Origin: a virus
IMG/VR virus record: IMGVR_UViG_3300010334_005710
Span: 1 to 21,741 of that record
DNA length: 21,741 nucleotides
Strand: one strand, 5' to 3'
Shown here: positions 14,273 through 21,741 of the stretch, piece after piece
Layout of the letters: each line of letters begins with the position of its first letter
Position numbering within the stretch: the stretch's first letter is position 1
Notes under the pieces: generated by a model
Seen by the model: the letters and a program-made list of their open reading frames with translations, nothing else
Told to the model about the DNA's origin: nothing
Databases searched by the model: none
Program-made: the position numbers and the translations under genes

Positions 14273-15946
14273 ATGAATAAACTTAAAATTCTGATGTGTT
14301 CTGAAGCTAGTTTTCTAAGCTCTGGTTTTTCTATATATGCAAAAGAGATACTATCCAGATTATATAGCACAAATAAATATGAAATTGCAGAATTTGCTTC
14401 GTATGGAAATGTGAATGATCCAAGAGATTCATCTATTAAATGGAAGTATTATGCTAATGCCGTGTCGGATAATGATCCTAGACATAAAGAATACTCTTCA
14501 AGAACAGACAATCAGTTTGGAAGATGGAGATTTGAAAAAGTTGTATTAGATTTTAAGCCGGATGTTGTAATCGACGTTAGGGATTATTGGATGAGCTCAT
14601 ACCAAGCCATATCTCCTTTAAGACCATATTTTCACTGGATTCTAATGCCAACAGTTGATTCCGAACCCCAACAAGAATCCTGGCTTGATACATATCTACT
14701 GGCAGATGCAATCTTTACTTATTCAGATTGGGGTGCTGATGTACTCAAAAAACAAACATCAAACAAGATTAATCACATAGACACGGTTGCTCCAGGAGTA
14801 AATCTAGGAGTATTTAAACCTCTTGATAAAGATACAAAACAAAACATACGATCTTCTTTAAATATACCAGAAGATGCTATTATTATTGGTTCTGTTATGA
14901 GGAACCAAAAAAGAAAACTAATGCCTGAGCTATTATTTTCTTTTAGGAATCTTTTGGACCAGTGTGAACAAAACCATCCAGAAATAGGAAAACAATTATT
15001 TTTATATTTACACACAAGCTATCCAGACTTAGGTTGGGATATTCCAGGACTATTAAAAGAAACCAGATTAGCAAATAAGGTCATATTCACATATTACTGC
15101 AAGAACTGTAAAAGTGTCCATGCTAAAAGGTTTTGTGGGCCAACACCAACATGCTCTCATTGCGGAGAAAGATCTTGTCAATTCCCCTCTGTTGTAGCGG
15201 GTGTAACATCAGAACAACTAAGTAGTATATATAATTTATTCGATATGTATGTTCAGTATGCCATTTGTGAAGGAGCAGGAATGCCACAAATAGAGGCTGC
15301 TGCTTGTGGAGTACCTGTATTTACAGTAGAGTATAGTGCCATGATGGACGTTATAGGAAAGCTAGGAGCAACACCTATACGAGTTAAAAAGAAATTCAAA
15401 GAACTCGAAACTAGAGCTATGAGAGTATATCCAGACAACGAATACCTTGCACAAAAGCTTTTGGAACACATATTATATCCAGAATCTAAAAAAACAGAAA
15501 TATCCAACAATATTAGAAATTTAACAGAAAAAGAATTCAACTGGGATAATATTGCTAAAAAATGGGAGAACTATTTTGATCTGCTGGATAAAAAAGAATA
15601 TAGAAGCAATTGGAATGTCCCAGCAAAATTTCTAAACCCTTTACCAGACAATCTGGATCCAGATCAGATAAAGGACAAACACTTCGACCTGCTAATGTAT
15701 GTCTGTAATAATAATCTACAAAACTATAATATGCTTTCTAGTATGCTCTTTTTAGATATGCTTAAAGATCTTGATTATGGTTTTACTCAAAATGGAAATA
15801 CTGTTGGCAGCTATAATCTATCTGATTCTATATCTATGATTAGTACCTATATTAATAATCATAATAATTCTGAGAAAGCAAGATCATCCAACGTAGTATT
15901 TAACGATGATTTTATACAATACGCTCACATGAAAGGTAGCTCATGA
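14273..15946 (+). CDS. GT4-like glycosyltransferase with inserted zinc ribbon
   Basis: A 557-residue GT-B glycosyltransferase, presumably moving a sugar from a nucleotide sugar to an unknown acceptor. The N-terminal Rossmann domain runs from KILMCSEASFLSSGFS to about residue 180 with VDSEPQQESWLD. The C-terminal domain has IGSVMRNQKRKLMP for donor phosphate contact and CEGAGMPQIEAAACGVPV with Glu333 and Glu341, the E-x7-E signature of retaining GT4 enzymes. A zinc ribbon (CKNC at 276-279, CSHC at 294-297) is inserted between them. The last 100 residues are an unrelated helical tail. No Shine-Dalgarno sequence precedes the ATG. It heads a coupled cassette of eight genes; its stop overlaps the next ATG. 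Confidence 0.88.
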   Translation: MNKLKILMCSEASFLSSGFSIYAKEILSRLYSTNKYEIAEFASYGNVNDPRDSSIKWKYYANAVSDNDPRHKEYSSRTDNQFGRWRFEKVVLDFKPDVVIDVRDYWMSSYQAISPLRPYFHWILMPTVDSEPQQESWLDTYLLADAIFTYSDWGADVLKKQTSNKINHIDTVAPGVNLGVFKPLDKDTKQNIRSSLNIPEDAIIIGSVMRNQKRKLMPELLFSFRNLLDQCEQNHPEIGKQLFLYLHTSYPDLGWDIPGLLKETRLANKVIFTYYCKNCKSVHAKRFCGPTPTCSHCGERSCQFPSVVAGVTSEQLSSIYNLFDMYVQYAICEGAGMPQIEAAACGVPVFTVEYSAMMDVIGKLGATPIRVKKKFKELETRAMRVYPDNEYLAQKLLEHILYPESKKTEISNNIRNLTEKEFNWDNIAKKWENYFDLLDKKEYRSNWNVPAKFLNPLPDNLDPDQIKDKHFDLLMYVCNNNLQNYNMLSSMLFLDMLKDLDYGFTQNGNTVGSYNLSDSISMISTYINNHNNSEKARSSNVVFNDDFIQYAHMKGSS

Positions 15947-16956
15947 ATATTCTTTATGTTGGAAGCTACAGAATGAATGACGATGTTGGAGAAATGTCTA
16001 GACTATATTTACAAGACATAGCATCGAAACATAATGTTACAGCTAGGCCAGTTTTTATTACTAAAAATACTATAACAGATATAGATCCAAAAATTATAGA
16101 GTTAGAAAATAATTTATTTTCAGAGTATGATTATTGTATACAAGCTCTTCCAATGGAAATGTTAACATTTTGTGGTGGTATAAAAAAACACATAGCTCTA
16201 ATATCTCACAACTATTTAAATGCTATTAGCAATTATTCAGTACTCAATCAGTTAAAGAGGATGAATATTGTGGCCGTTAATAATGCCGAAGATGAGTCTA
16301 TGCTGGTAAGGTCGGAGGTTTCTTGTCAAATCAAAAGAATAGACTGTCCAATAAATCTAGATATGGCTAATTCAATAGACAAAAAATTTAATTTTGGAAT
16401 CCATGAGAACCATCACAAGTTTTATTTATTTGCAAATTACAAAGAAGATTTAGAAGTTATACACAAAACAATATTAGCTTTTTATATGGCCTTTAGGTGT
16501 AGAGAAGGACATAGTCTCATAATGATCCTAGAAGGTTCTGATCAGGATAGAGAACATCTTCACAAAGCAAGATTAGACCTTAAAAAACAACTACATATAG
16601 TTGAATATAATCATTCAATTAATGAACTATATATATTTGACCAACTATCAGATAGCGATAAGCTTATGATACACAGCTCTTGCGACACTCTTCTAAACCT
16701 ATCGCAGACAGCGTCGATTCTGCAAAAACAATATGCATTATTCTTTGGTAATAGTATAATAGATAAAAATAATGTTGATACTATAGAGCTCCCAAATAAA
16801 TCTCATTACGGAGATACTATATACTATCCTGGAAATTTTATTGAATCTTTAGTAACTAATAGTATCTCGGCAACTATGATTAGTTGCAGCGCAAAACATA
16901 AAAAAATGCCAACAACCAACATCTACAACCATAAGCTATCATCTATCATATCATGA
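15943..16956 (+). CDS. Diverged GT-B-like glycosyltransferase
   Basis: A 337-residue protein starting with ATGA overlap and AAAGG about 6 bases upstream. The start (MNILYVGSYRMNDDVGEMSR) and middle (IALISHNYL, then FYLFANYKEDLEVIHKTILAFY) resemble the two halves of GT-B glycosyltransferases: an N-terminal Rossmann beta strand with a turn and the linker to the donor-binding domain. The late segment IHSSCDTLLNLS is where an E-x7-E motif is expected, but no matching Glu pair is present. It could be a catalytically altered or acceptor-binding member. Two related genes (16953 and 19653) flank the cassette's interior. Assignment rests on pattern and context only. Confidence 0.6.
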   Translation: MNILYVGSYRMNDDVGEMSRLYLQDIASKHNVTARPVFITKNTITDIDPKIIELENNLFSEYDYCIQALPMEMLTFCGGIKKHIALISHNYLNAISNYSVLNQLKRMNIVAVNNAEDESMLVRSEVSCQIKRIDCPINLDMANSIDKKFNFGIHENHHKFYLFANYKEDLEVIHKTILAFYMAFRCREGHSLIMILEGSDQDREHLHKARLDLKKQLHIVEYNHSINELYIFDQLSDSDKLMIHSSCDTLLNLSQTASILQKQYALFFGNSIIDKNNVDTIELPNKSHYGDTIYYPGNFIESLVTNSISATMISCSAKHKKMPTTNIYNHKLSSIIS

Positions 16957-17825
16957 ACACAAGCATAAATAATGTTATTGAAACAGTTATGAGAAATTCA
17001 AAACAACAAAAATTAAATATTTTATACAATGACACTTCATCCTCTCCCTTACCAGGGCTTTTATCCAACTCAGATAATTTAAATTTTATTAAGGTCAACA
17101 AGATTGAACCAAAAACGCTTGATATAGGATTTAGTGCTTATTTTTGTGACGACTATCTAGAAATAGATAAAGGACATTCTAATATTATTAATGCTATGCA
17201 TGTTAAAAATATCATTCCTTTTGCTGATCTTCCTTTTAGAACATTGAAAAAAGAAGATTTCTTAATACTTAATCAAAACCTGTTATCTTCTAAGAAAATT
17301 TGTTTTAATGACTTGGTCTATAAGATATGGAGTCAATATTTTCAGATAGATCAAATCAAACCTGGAGTACCAGATTTCCAGCTCAATGATTCAAAAGAGA
17401 GGAAGTCCATTATTGTTGTGTCTACTTCTAATAAAAAACAAGCTAAAACCATGCACGAACAAATAAGCAAAGTTGTTGATAATGTTGGACTAATATCAAA
17501 TTTTAATAAGATCTCATCAGAAGAAACTATTACTATATTAGGTCAATACAAAGTAGCTATTGTTCTGGACAATTCTATATCTTGTTTTATGGCTATGAGC
17601 GCTGGTTGTGGTGTGGTTTGTCCTATTCCTTTTTACGAGGAAGTTCTAACATATAAAAACAGCAAAGAACTCAATGAATCAATATCATTAGCGGATCAGC
17701 TTTTCGATAGTGGTAAAACTTTACTATTAGCTAAAAAAATGAAAGAAGACAATAGCTTTAAAAACTTTGACAGAGAGCTATATAACTGTATTATCAATAT
17801 AACAAAGGAGCCATTTTTATTATGA
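16953..17825 (+). CDS. Glycosyltransferase-like protein, diverged
   Basis: A 290-residue protein with ATGA overlap to the preceding gene. Residues about 132-230 look like a GT-B donor-binding half: RKSIIVVSTSNKKQ, a strand and turn, ILGQYKVAIVLDN, then MAMSAGCGVVCP, which corresponds to the EAMACGCPVV stretch of glycosyltransferases but has lost the first acidic residue. The N-terminal part has FSAYFCDDYLE and PFADLPFRTL with no obvious motif. It may be an inactive paralogue that binds a sugar nucleotide or a partner, or a diverged enzyme. A strong AAAGGAG (about 17803-17809) in its 3' end belongs to the next gene. Confidence 0.55.
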   Translation: MNTSINNVIETVMRNSKQQKLNILYNDTSSSPLPGLLSNSDNLNFIKVNKIEPKTLDIGFSAYFCDDYLEIDKGHSNIINAMHVKNIIPFADLPFRTLKKEDFLILNQNLLSSKKICFNDLVYKIWSQYFQIDQIKPGVPDFQLNDSKERKSIIVVSTSNKKQAKTMHEQISKVVDNVGLISNFNKISSEETITILGQYKVAIVLDNSISCFMAMSAGCGVVCPIPFYEEVLTYKNSKELNESISLADQLFDSGKTLLLAKKMKEDNSFKNFDRELYNCIINITKEPFLL

Positions 17826-18241
17826 GTAGAAATATTAATCTATATAATTCTCAGGCGGAACAAAATTTAGATGGTTTTGATAATATCCCGCTATCTAAAT
17901 TAGATGATATTGTTAATTACTCTGTAGATATTTTATTTTATAGAGAAATGAACTCCCTAGAACCTGATCAAAAAAATCAGATTTTAAACGTAATGTTACA
18001 AAAAATACGTACTGGTGGCAGTCTAGTTTTAAAATTCGTCGATTCTAAAATACTATCAAAAATGTATTGGGATAATCAGATAACATCCCAAGCTTTCATG
18101 GACAAAATATCAAATAATAAAAATATCACTACTCCGGAAGAAATAAATGAAATTGTTAACAAAGATGAATTCACATTATCTAGAATAGAACATAAAGAAG
18201 AACAAATTCTAGTGTCAATTAATAGAAAAGAGATTCTATAA
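17822..18241 (+). CDS. Methyltransferase-like fragment without SAM-binding loop
   Basis: A 139-residue protein, ATGA-coupled to the preceding gene and preceded by AAAGGAG with about 12 bases of spacing. The stretch from residue 18 (FDNIPLSKLDDIVNYSVD) through the LEPDQKNQILNVM helix to KIRTGGSLVLKFVD (63-74) matches the region of a class I SAM methyltransferase around motifs II to IV, with the GG turn of the lysine/proline-GG loop. The preceding part, which should hold the GxGxG SAM loop, is missing, since there are only about 17 residues before it. It therefore appears to be a family of shortened methyltransferase folds retained in the sugar cassette. Methyl transfer is unlikely on its own. 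Confidence 0.55.
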   Translation: MSRNINLYNSQAEQNLDGFDNIPLSKLDDIVNYSVDILFYREMNSLEPDQKNQILNVMLQKIRTGGSLVLKFVDSKILSKMYWDNQITSQAFMDKISNNKNITTPEEINEIVNKDEFTLSRIEHKEEQILVSINRKEIL

Positions 18242-18242
18242 A

Positions 18243-18992
18243 ATGAAAAATACTCTTTGTGAAAATTGTTTGTTTTCTGACCATGCATCATCACAATCTC
18301 CTTGTGAACATGAAGTAATTAAGCATATAAAGGATACTAAAACACTAAAGATTGATAATGATTTCTATGTTATAGAAAACTACATGTGTAAAATGGGATT
18401 TTCTAAAAAGGCATTCGACAGTAATTCAGAAAAATACTCTTTAGAAGAGATTAAACAAGAAATATTAAAAAACGCATGTATAAAATACTACTTAGTTATG
18501 GATATCACAGAAGCAAATAGTGAACAGCTGTCCAATACCTGCTCAAAAATTAACGAATTAAAGATTCCACCCAAATACATATCTTTTTTAATCTTTAGTG
18601 AAAACAGTAAAGATAAGATAGAACTACTTAAAGAGTCAAAGATTACCAATGTAGAATGGAAAGCTCATTCTTTTATTGCTGATGTAGACAAAAATAATGG
18701 TTTACATTTAGCTCTAGATACAAACTTAAAGAAAAACAATTCTCAATTATTGTTGTTCTATAATATAGATGACATAGATGATTTAGACCAAGATGTCAAT
18801 GAGATTAATACAATAGTCAACATAGAACAACCAGCATTTCATATACTTAAAAAAAACAACAAAGAAAATACAATGGACGGTCTCTTCTTATCTTTTGATT
18901 CTTATGAATATGCTAAAAGCCAAAACAAAGATATCATAAGGGCTATAAGCGATTTAGAAAATACCATAATATTAAACTATGGAACAAAATAA
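18243..18992 (+). CDS. Cys-rich protein of unknown function in sugar cassette
   Basis: A 249-residue protein. Cysteines at 6, 9, 21 and 49 in the first 50 residues (LCENCLFSDH, then SPC, then YMC) could hold zinc or an iron-sulfur cluster. The remainder (YYLVMDITEANSE, NSQLLLFYNIDDIDDLDQ) has alternating strand and helix patterns loosely like a GT-A glycosyltransferase but lacks a clear DxD donor site other than acidic runs. It starts 1 base after the preceding stop with no good Shine-Dalgarno sequence and overlaps the next gene by 14 bases. Treat it as unknown with a probable N-terminal metal site. Confidence 0.6.
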   Translation: MKNTLCENCLFSDHASSQSPCEHEVIKHIKDTKTLKIDNDFYVIENYMCKMGFSKKAFDSNSEKYSLEEIKQEILKNACIKYYLVMDITEANSEQLSNTCSKINELKIPPKYISFLIFSENSKDKIELLKESKITNVEWKAHSFIADVDKNNGLHLALDTNLKKNNSQLLLFYNIDDIDDLDQDVNEINTIVNIEQPAFHILKKNNKENTMDGLFLSFDSYEYAKSQNKDIIRAISDLENTIILNYGTK

Positions 18993-19656
18993 CATCAATG
19001 CTATTATCATAGCCACAGAAATAACAAAAGGCATGAAGTCTGTTGGACCCAAAGCATTGCTGCAGATTAAAAAAACAACATGTGTTATTGAGTACCAAAT
19101 TAATGAATTAAAAAAGAACTATAAAAACATTAATATATATGTTGCTATTGGTTTTGAATCAGATAAGATGATAAAAACCCTATCTAAGCATAACATTAAT
19201 ATTATTTTTAATCCCGATTTCAGATACACAAATCAAGTAAAATCTATAATAGATTGTGTTAATTTATACGATATTAATAATTTACTAGTGATTAATAATG
19301 GAATTTTATTCAAAAAGTCCTTTGGTTGTATCAAGTCTAACGAACCATCTTCTGTGTTCACTTTGAGCAAAAGCAAAATGGATTTCAACATAGGCTGTCA
19401 AAAATCTGACGAAGTAATGTATTTGTTTTATGATCTACCAGAAAAATGGACAGAGTGTGTTTTACTTAATAATACAGCAATTAATGACCTTAAGTCTATA
19501 TCAAAAAATAAAAATATGTCTCAGCTATATGTATTCGAAATGGTTAATATGCTAATAGAGAATGGACATAGTTTTAAAAGAGTTTCTCTCGACTCTCGTA
19601 ATATTATGAAAATCTCTGGAATAAAAGACTTAAAAAGGGCCAAGGTATTTATATGA
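18979..19656 (+). CDS. Sugar nucleotidyltransferase-like protein, degenerate active site
   Basis: A 225-residue protein resembling GlmU/LicC-type nucleotidyltransferases, which join a sugar phosphate to an NTP. The start INAIIIATEITKGMKSVGPKALLQI lines up with AIILAAGxGxRM...PK.L, with PKALL at 24-28 preserved. The GxGxR loop is replaced by TEITKGMK. The next strand (IYVAIGFESDKM) and NPDF appear as in the family. The metal-binding Asp expected after LLV is Asn-Asn (INNG, 105-108). It may be a catalytically altered member or a sugar-nucleotide binder. It overlaps the preceding gene by 14 bases and the next by the ATGA overlap. Confidence 0.6.
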   Translation: MEQNNINAIIIATEITKGMKSVGPKALLQIKKTTCVIEYQINELKKNYKNINIYVAIGFESDKMIKTLSKHNINIIFNPDFRYTNQVKSIIDCVNLYDINNLLVINNGILFKKSFGCIKSNEPSSVFTLSKSKMDFNIGCQKSDEVMYLFYDLPEKWTECVLLNNTAINDLKSISKNKNMSQLYVFEMVNMLIENGHSFKRVSLDSRNIMKISGIKDLKRAKVFI

Positions 19657-20363
19657 ACTTTTTTGTACAACCAGTAGACGATAAGTTTATTAACAACACA
19701 ATTATCTCCCTAAGAGAAATGGGTCACGATGTTCTATCTGTGCCAGTTGAGCAAAATCTATACAGAATTTACCATAAATTTCAGTTTGAGTCTGCTCTAT
19801 TTTTAGCATCAAAATTTGATAACGAAATAGCTCAATTTATTTCTGAGTTTTGCTCAAAAAATATTAAGTTTTATATATACCATGATGATAATATCAACAA
19901 AGATCTGCTCCAACACTATGGATCTGTATGTAAAAATCTAACTACTACTAAACATGAAAAATGCATACACATACCAGAATTGATCAACCAGTATCTGTAT
20001 AAAAACAATAAACAGCAAAAAGAGCCAATTGTCTCTTGCTTTTTAGATTCTGTGGGAGAAATCCCCAAAGAACTAGAAGAATATCTTTATCCTAATTCAA
20101 ATTTGAAACTTAGGTTATTTAATAATCCTACCATTAAACATTATCAAAATCTTGGAGTCTTAGACGAATACGATAAACCAAATATTTTAAATCAGTCAGA
20201 ATATTTTCTTAGTTTTGATGGTTATTATTCTAATGAGGCAATTGCGTGTGGATGTAAAGTTCTTAGTCTAAAAGATTTGAAGAAGATAGACAAAGTCAAA
20301 AACAAAAAGAGTAAGCAAAAAGTACAAACATATCAAGAATTTATAGAGTCTAATTTATTATGA
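19653..20363 (+). CDS. Glycosyltransferase-like protein, C-terminal GT-B pattern
   Basis: A 236-residue protein started by an ATGA overlap with AAGG upstream. N-terminal NFFVQPVDDKFINNTI and DVLSVPVEQN have alternating strands and helices. Near the end, NILNQSEYFLSFDGYYSNEAIACGCKVLSL resembles the final donor-domain motif of GT-B proteins (x-x-E-A-x-x-x-G-x-x-V). The C-terminus is strongly basic (KVKNKKSKQK). The protein is short for a complete GT-B enzyme (typically about 350), so it may be shortened or need the neighbouring protein at 20360-20845, which looks like a further fragment. The assignment is a pattern judgement. Confidence 0.5.
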   Translation: MNFFVQPVDDKFINNTIISLREMGHDVLSVPVEQNLYRIYHKFQFESALFLASKFDNEIAQFISEFCSKNIKFYIYHDDNINKDLLQHYGSVCKNLTTTKHEKCIHIPELINQYLYKNNKQQKEPIVSCFLDSVGEIPKELEEYLYPNSNLKLRLFNNPTIKHYQNLGVLDEYDKPNILNQSEYFLSFDGYYSNEAIACGCKVLSLKDLKKIDKVKNKKSKQKVQTYQEFIESNLL

Positions 20364-20845
20364 AAACTAAAACACTACAAAAAAATACCGCAAACAAAGA
20401 TCTTGGTTTTTTATTTTTAAGATTGGATTCTAGTAATAGTCCTATCTATGACAATCTTATTGAGATAGCAAATAATAGACCATATGATCAAACATGCATA
20501 TTTAGCAGTAGTGCTGGTGGTTGGTCTGGAGATCAGTTACCCATATTTCACATTAATGAAATGAAATATTTTTTTGGATCAATATTGGTATTTGATATAG
20601 CCTCTCTTATACTTACTAGAGATTTTCCAAATCTACACAAAAGAATATACTATGCCCTTGATTTACCCTGGACAGACAATCCAACAAGCAAATATACTGA
20701 TTGGCATGGAATATTTTGTCAAAATAATTTAGAGATTGTGTGTCAAAATAAGAATATTTATGATATATACGATATATGTTGGAAGAAACCCCTTTCAGTA
20801 ACATCAGAAATAAATTATGAATCAATATCCGAAATCATTAAATAG
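20360..20845 (+). CDS. Unknown protein closing the sugar cassette
   Basis: A 161-residue protein with ATGA overlap at its start. The body reads LGFLFLRLDSSNSPIYDNL, a CIFSSS strand, FHINEMKYFFGSILVFD and YYALDLPWTDN, and closes with IVCQNKNIYDIYDICWKKP. The strand-helix alternation and LPW segment look like the N-terminal domain of a GT-B fold, but I know no family with certainty. Its C-terminal 29 bases overlap the following endonuclease gene in another frame. It is probably the last gene of the sugar cassette. Confidence 0.55.
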   Translation: MKTKTLQKNTANKDLGFLFLRLDSSNSPIYDNLIEIANNRPYDQTCIFSSSAGGWSGDQLPIFHINEMKYFFGSILVFDIASLILTRDFPNLHKRIYYALDLPWTDNPTSKYTDWHGIFCQNNLEIVCQNKNIYDIYDICWKKPLSVTSEINYESISEIIK

Positions 20846-21617
20846 TTTAGATAAAGAAGAAAAATACTCTCTTCTAAAGAATATGTATATTACAGAAAAG
20901 CAAAGCTTTGCTGATATAGCAGAAAAACTGGATACGTATCCTAATAAAATCAGGAGAGAAATATTAGCATTAAAGATTCCTATTAGAGATAAATCTGATG
21001 CTCAAAAAAATGCCCTAAAATCTGGCAAGCATAAACACCCAACCAAGGGTCAAAATAGGTCTGAGGAAATTAAGAACAAAATAGGTATGGGGGTTATGAA
21101 GTCGTGGGACTCTCTTGATGATGCTGCTTTGAATAAGAGAAAATTAAAAGCAAAAGAGGCTTGGGAAAACCTAGACGAAGACACTAAACAAAATATGATT
21201 AAGCTAGCAAATGATGCTGTTAGAGCAACATCAAAAACAGGATCCAAACTAGAAAAATTCATATTCAATAAGTTGCTAGAGGATGGATACAAAGTTGATT
21301 TTCATAAAGAGCAAAACTTACTAACTACCAAGTTGCAGATTGACTTGTTTCTGCCTACCATGAATGTAGCTATCGAGATTGACGGACCATCTCACTTTCT
21401 TCCAGTATGGGGAGACGATGCTCTGCAAAAGAATATTAAATACGATCAGAAGAAAGAAGGACTAATTTTAGGAAAAGGGTTAAAGTTGATCAGAATCAAA
21501 CAAACCAAAGACTTTTCCAAATCTAGATCAAATAATACATATGCTACCCTCAAGAATTTGCTAGAAAATATTTCAAATCAAACTAACTCAGAACGTAACT
21601 TTACAATAGAGGACTAA
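20817..21617 (+). CDS. HTH/NUMOD3-like/Vsr-like endonuclease
   Basis: A 266-residue modular endonuclease. Residues about 28-58 form a helix-turn-helix (SFADIAEKLDTYPNKIRREI). Then GKHKHPTKGQNRSEEIKNKI (70-89) resembles the NUMOD3 DNA-binding motif of homing endonucleases, and two related units with W-x-x-L-D follow (KSWDSLDD and EAWENLDE). The C-terminal part from about 143 is a Vsr-like PD-(D/E)XK nuclease: LQIDLFLP with Asp176, then AIEIDGPSHF with Glu187, Asp189 and His193, and a closing LIRIK strand. The layout is like homing enzymes such as the EDxHD group, though it does not interrupt any gene here. It overlaps the preceding gene by 29 bases. Confidence 0.75.
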   Translation: MNQYPKSLNSLDKEEKYSLLKNMYITEKQSFADIAEKLDTYPNKIRREILALKIPIRDKSDAQKNALKSGKHKHPTKGQNRSEEIKNKIGMGVMKSWDSLDDAALNKRKLKAKEAWENLDEDTKQNMIKLANDAVRATSKTGSKLEKFIFNKLLEDGYKVDFHKEQNLLTTKLQIDLFLPTMNVAIEIDGPSHFLPVWGDDALQKNIKYDQKKEGLILGKGLKLIRIKQTKDFSKSRSNNTYATLKNLLENISNQTNSERNFTIED

Positions 21618-21618
21618 A

Positions 21619-21741
21619 ATGGTCAAGAAGAAAGAGGAAGTAATCGTGGAGAATGCTCAGGAAATTGTAGAAAAGAAAACTGTCACACCTAATGATCTAG
21701 AGTGGACTGATCATGTTCTTGCTTTATTAAGCGATGACGAA
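21619..21741 (+). CDS. Unknown protein, 3' end cut by the window edge
   Basis: The frame opens with ATG 1 base after the endonuclease stop and stays open to the last base, giving 41 residues. The first 20 residues are a Lys/Glu-rich helix (VKKKEEVIVENAQEIVEKK), and TPNDLEWTDHVLALLSDDE follows. GAGG at 21609-21612 lies 6 bases upstream and serves as a ribosome binding site. The family cannot be named from this much. Confidence 0.6.
   Translation, partial: MVKKKEEVIVENAQEIVEKKTVTPNDLEWTDHVLALLSDDE

Noticed and set aside
1-21741. CRISPR arrays, tRNA or rRNA genes, IS elements, prophage attachment sites
   Set aside because: No direct-repeat array, no cloverleaf-like structure in the few non-coding gaps, no transposase or terminal inverted repeat was seen. 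Coding density leaves almost no free sequence outside 13740-13805 and 14184-14272.

Overview
The window is a gap-poor, AT-rich stretch of a double-stranded DNA virus genome, most likely a tailed phage of bacteria. This rests on four things. Every supported gene lies on the + strand, with overlaps or only a few bases between genes. A near-complete replisome and recombination set sits beside a phage-type dNMP kinase. Stand-alone HNH and Vsr-like nucleases are scattered among small proteins of unknown function. Long runs of genes are translationally coupled. No capsid, tail, integrase or rRNA gene is visible, so lifestyle and virion type cannot be read here. The standard bacterial code fits all genes.

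Region 1 (1-2750) holds a truncated HNH nuclease gene, a FmdB-like zinc ribbon, two paralogous small proteins (451-870 and 1590-1976), a helix-turn-helix protein and two unknowns. Region 2 (2740-13739) is the replication and recombination operon. In order it encodes a RecA/UvsX-like recombinase, a PD-(D/E)XK nuclease, a helical protein that may be a UvsY-like mediator, a zinc-ribbon protein, a DnaB-type helicase, a DnaG-type primase, a dNMP kinase and a RecB/Cas4-like nuclease. A C-family (PolIII alpha) DNA polymerase follows, divided into two genes. Between the two polymerase genes lie a 60-residue protein and a DnaQ-like proofreading exonuclease.

Region 3 (13736-14228) is a self-contained ssb unit. 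It has a near-consensus sigma70-type promoter overlapping the polymerase stop codon, a strong ribosome binding site, the SSB gene and a textbook intrinsic terminator. Region 4 (14273-20845) is a cassette of eight coupled genes that look like sugar-transfer proteins: a GT4 glycosyltransferase with an inserted zinc ribbon, several diverged GT-B-like proteins, a methyltransferase-like fragment without its SAM loop, a Cys-rich protein and a nucleotidyltransferase-like protein lacking expected active-site residues. Region 5 (20817-21741) is a helix-turn-helix/NUMOD3-like/Vsr-like endonuclease and the first 41 codons of another gene.

The genes of region 2 suggest that the virus supplies its own fork: helicase, primase, polymerase with proofreader, SSB, nucleotide salvage and recombination. 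The cassette of region 4 probably modifies a glycan or another sugar acceptor, target unknown. The most notable points are the two-gene polymerase with its proofreader encoded between the halves, a GC-rich patch of different codon use over the polymerase PGRGSAAG motif, and the row of apparently catalytically degenerate proteins in the sugar cassette.
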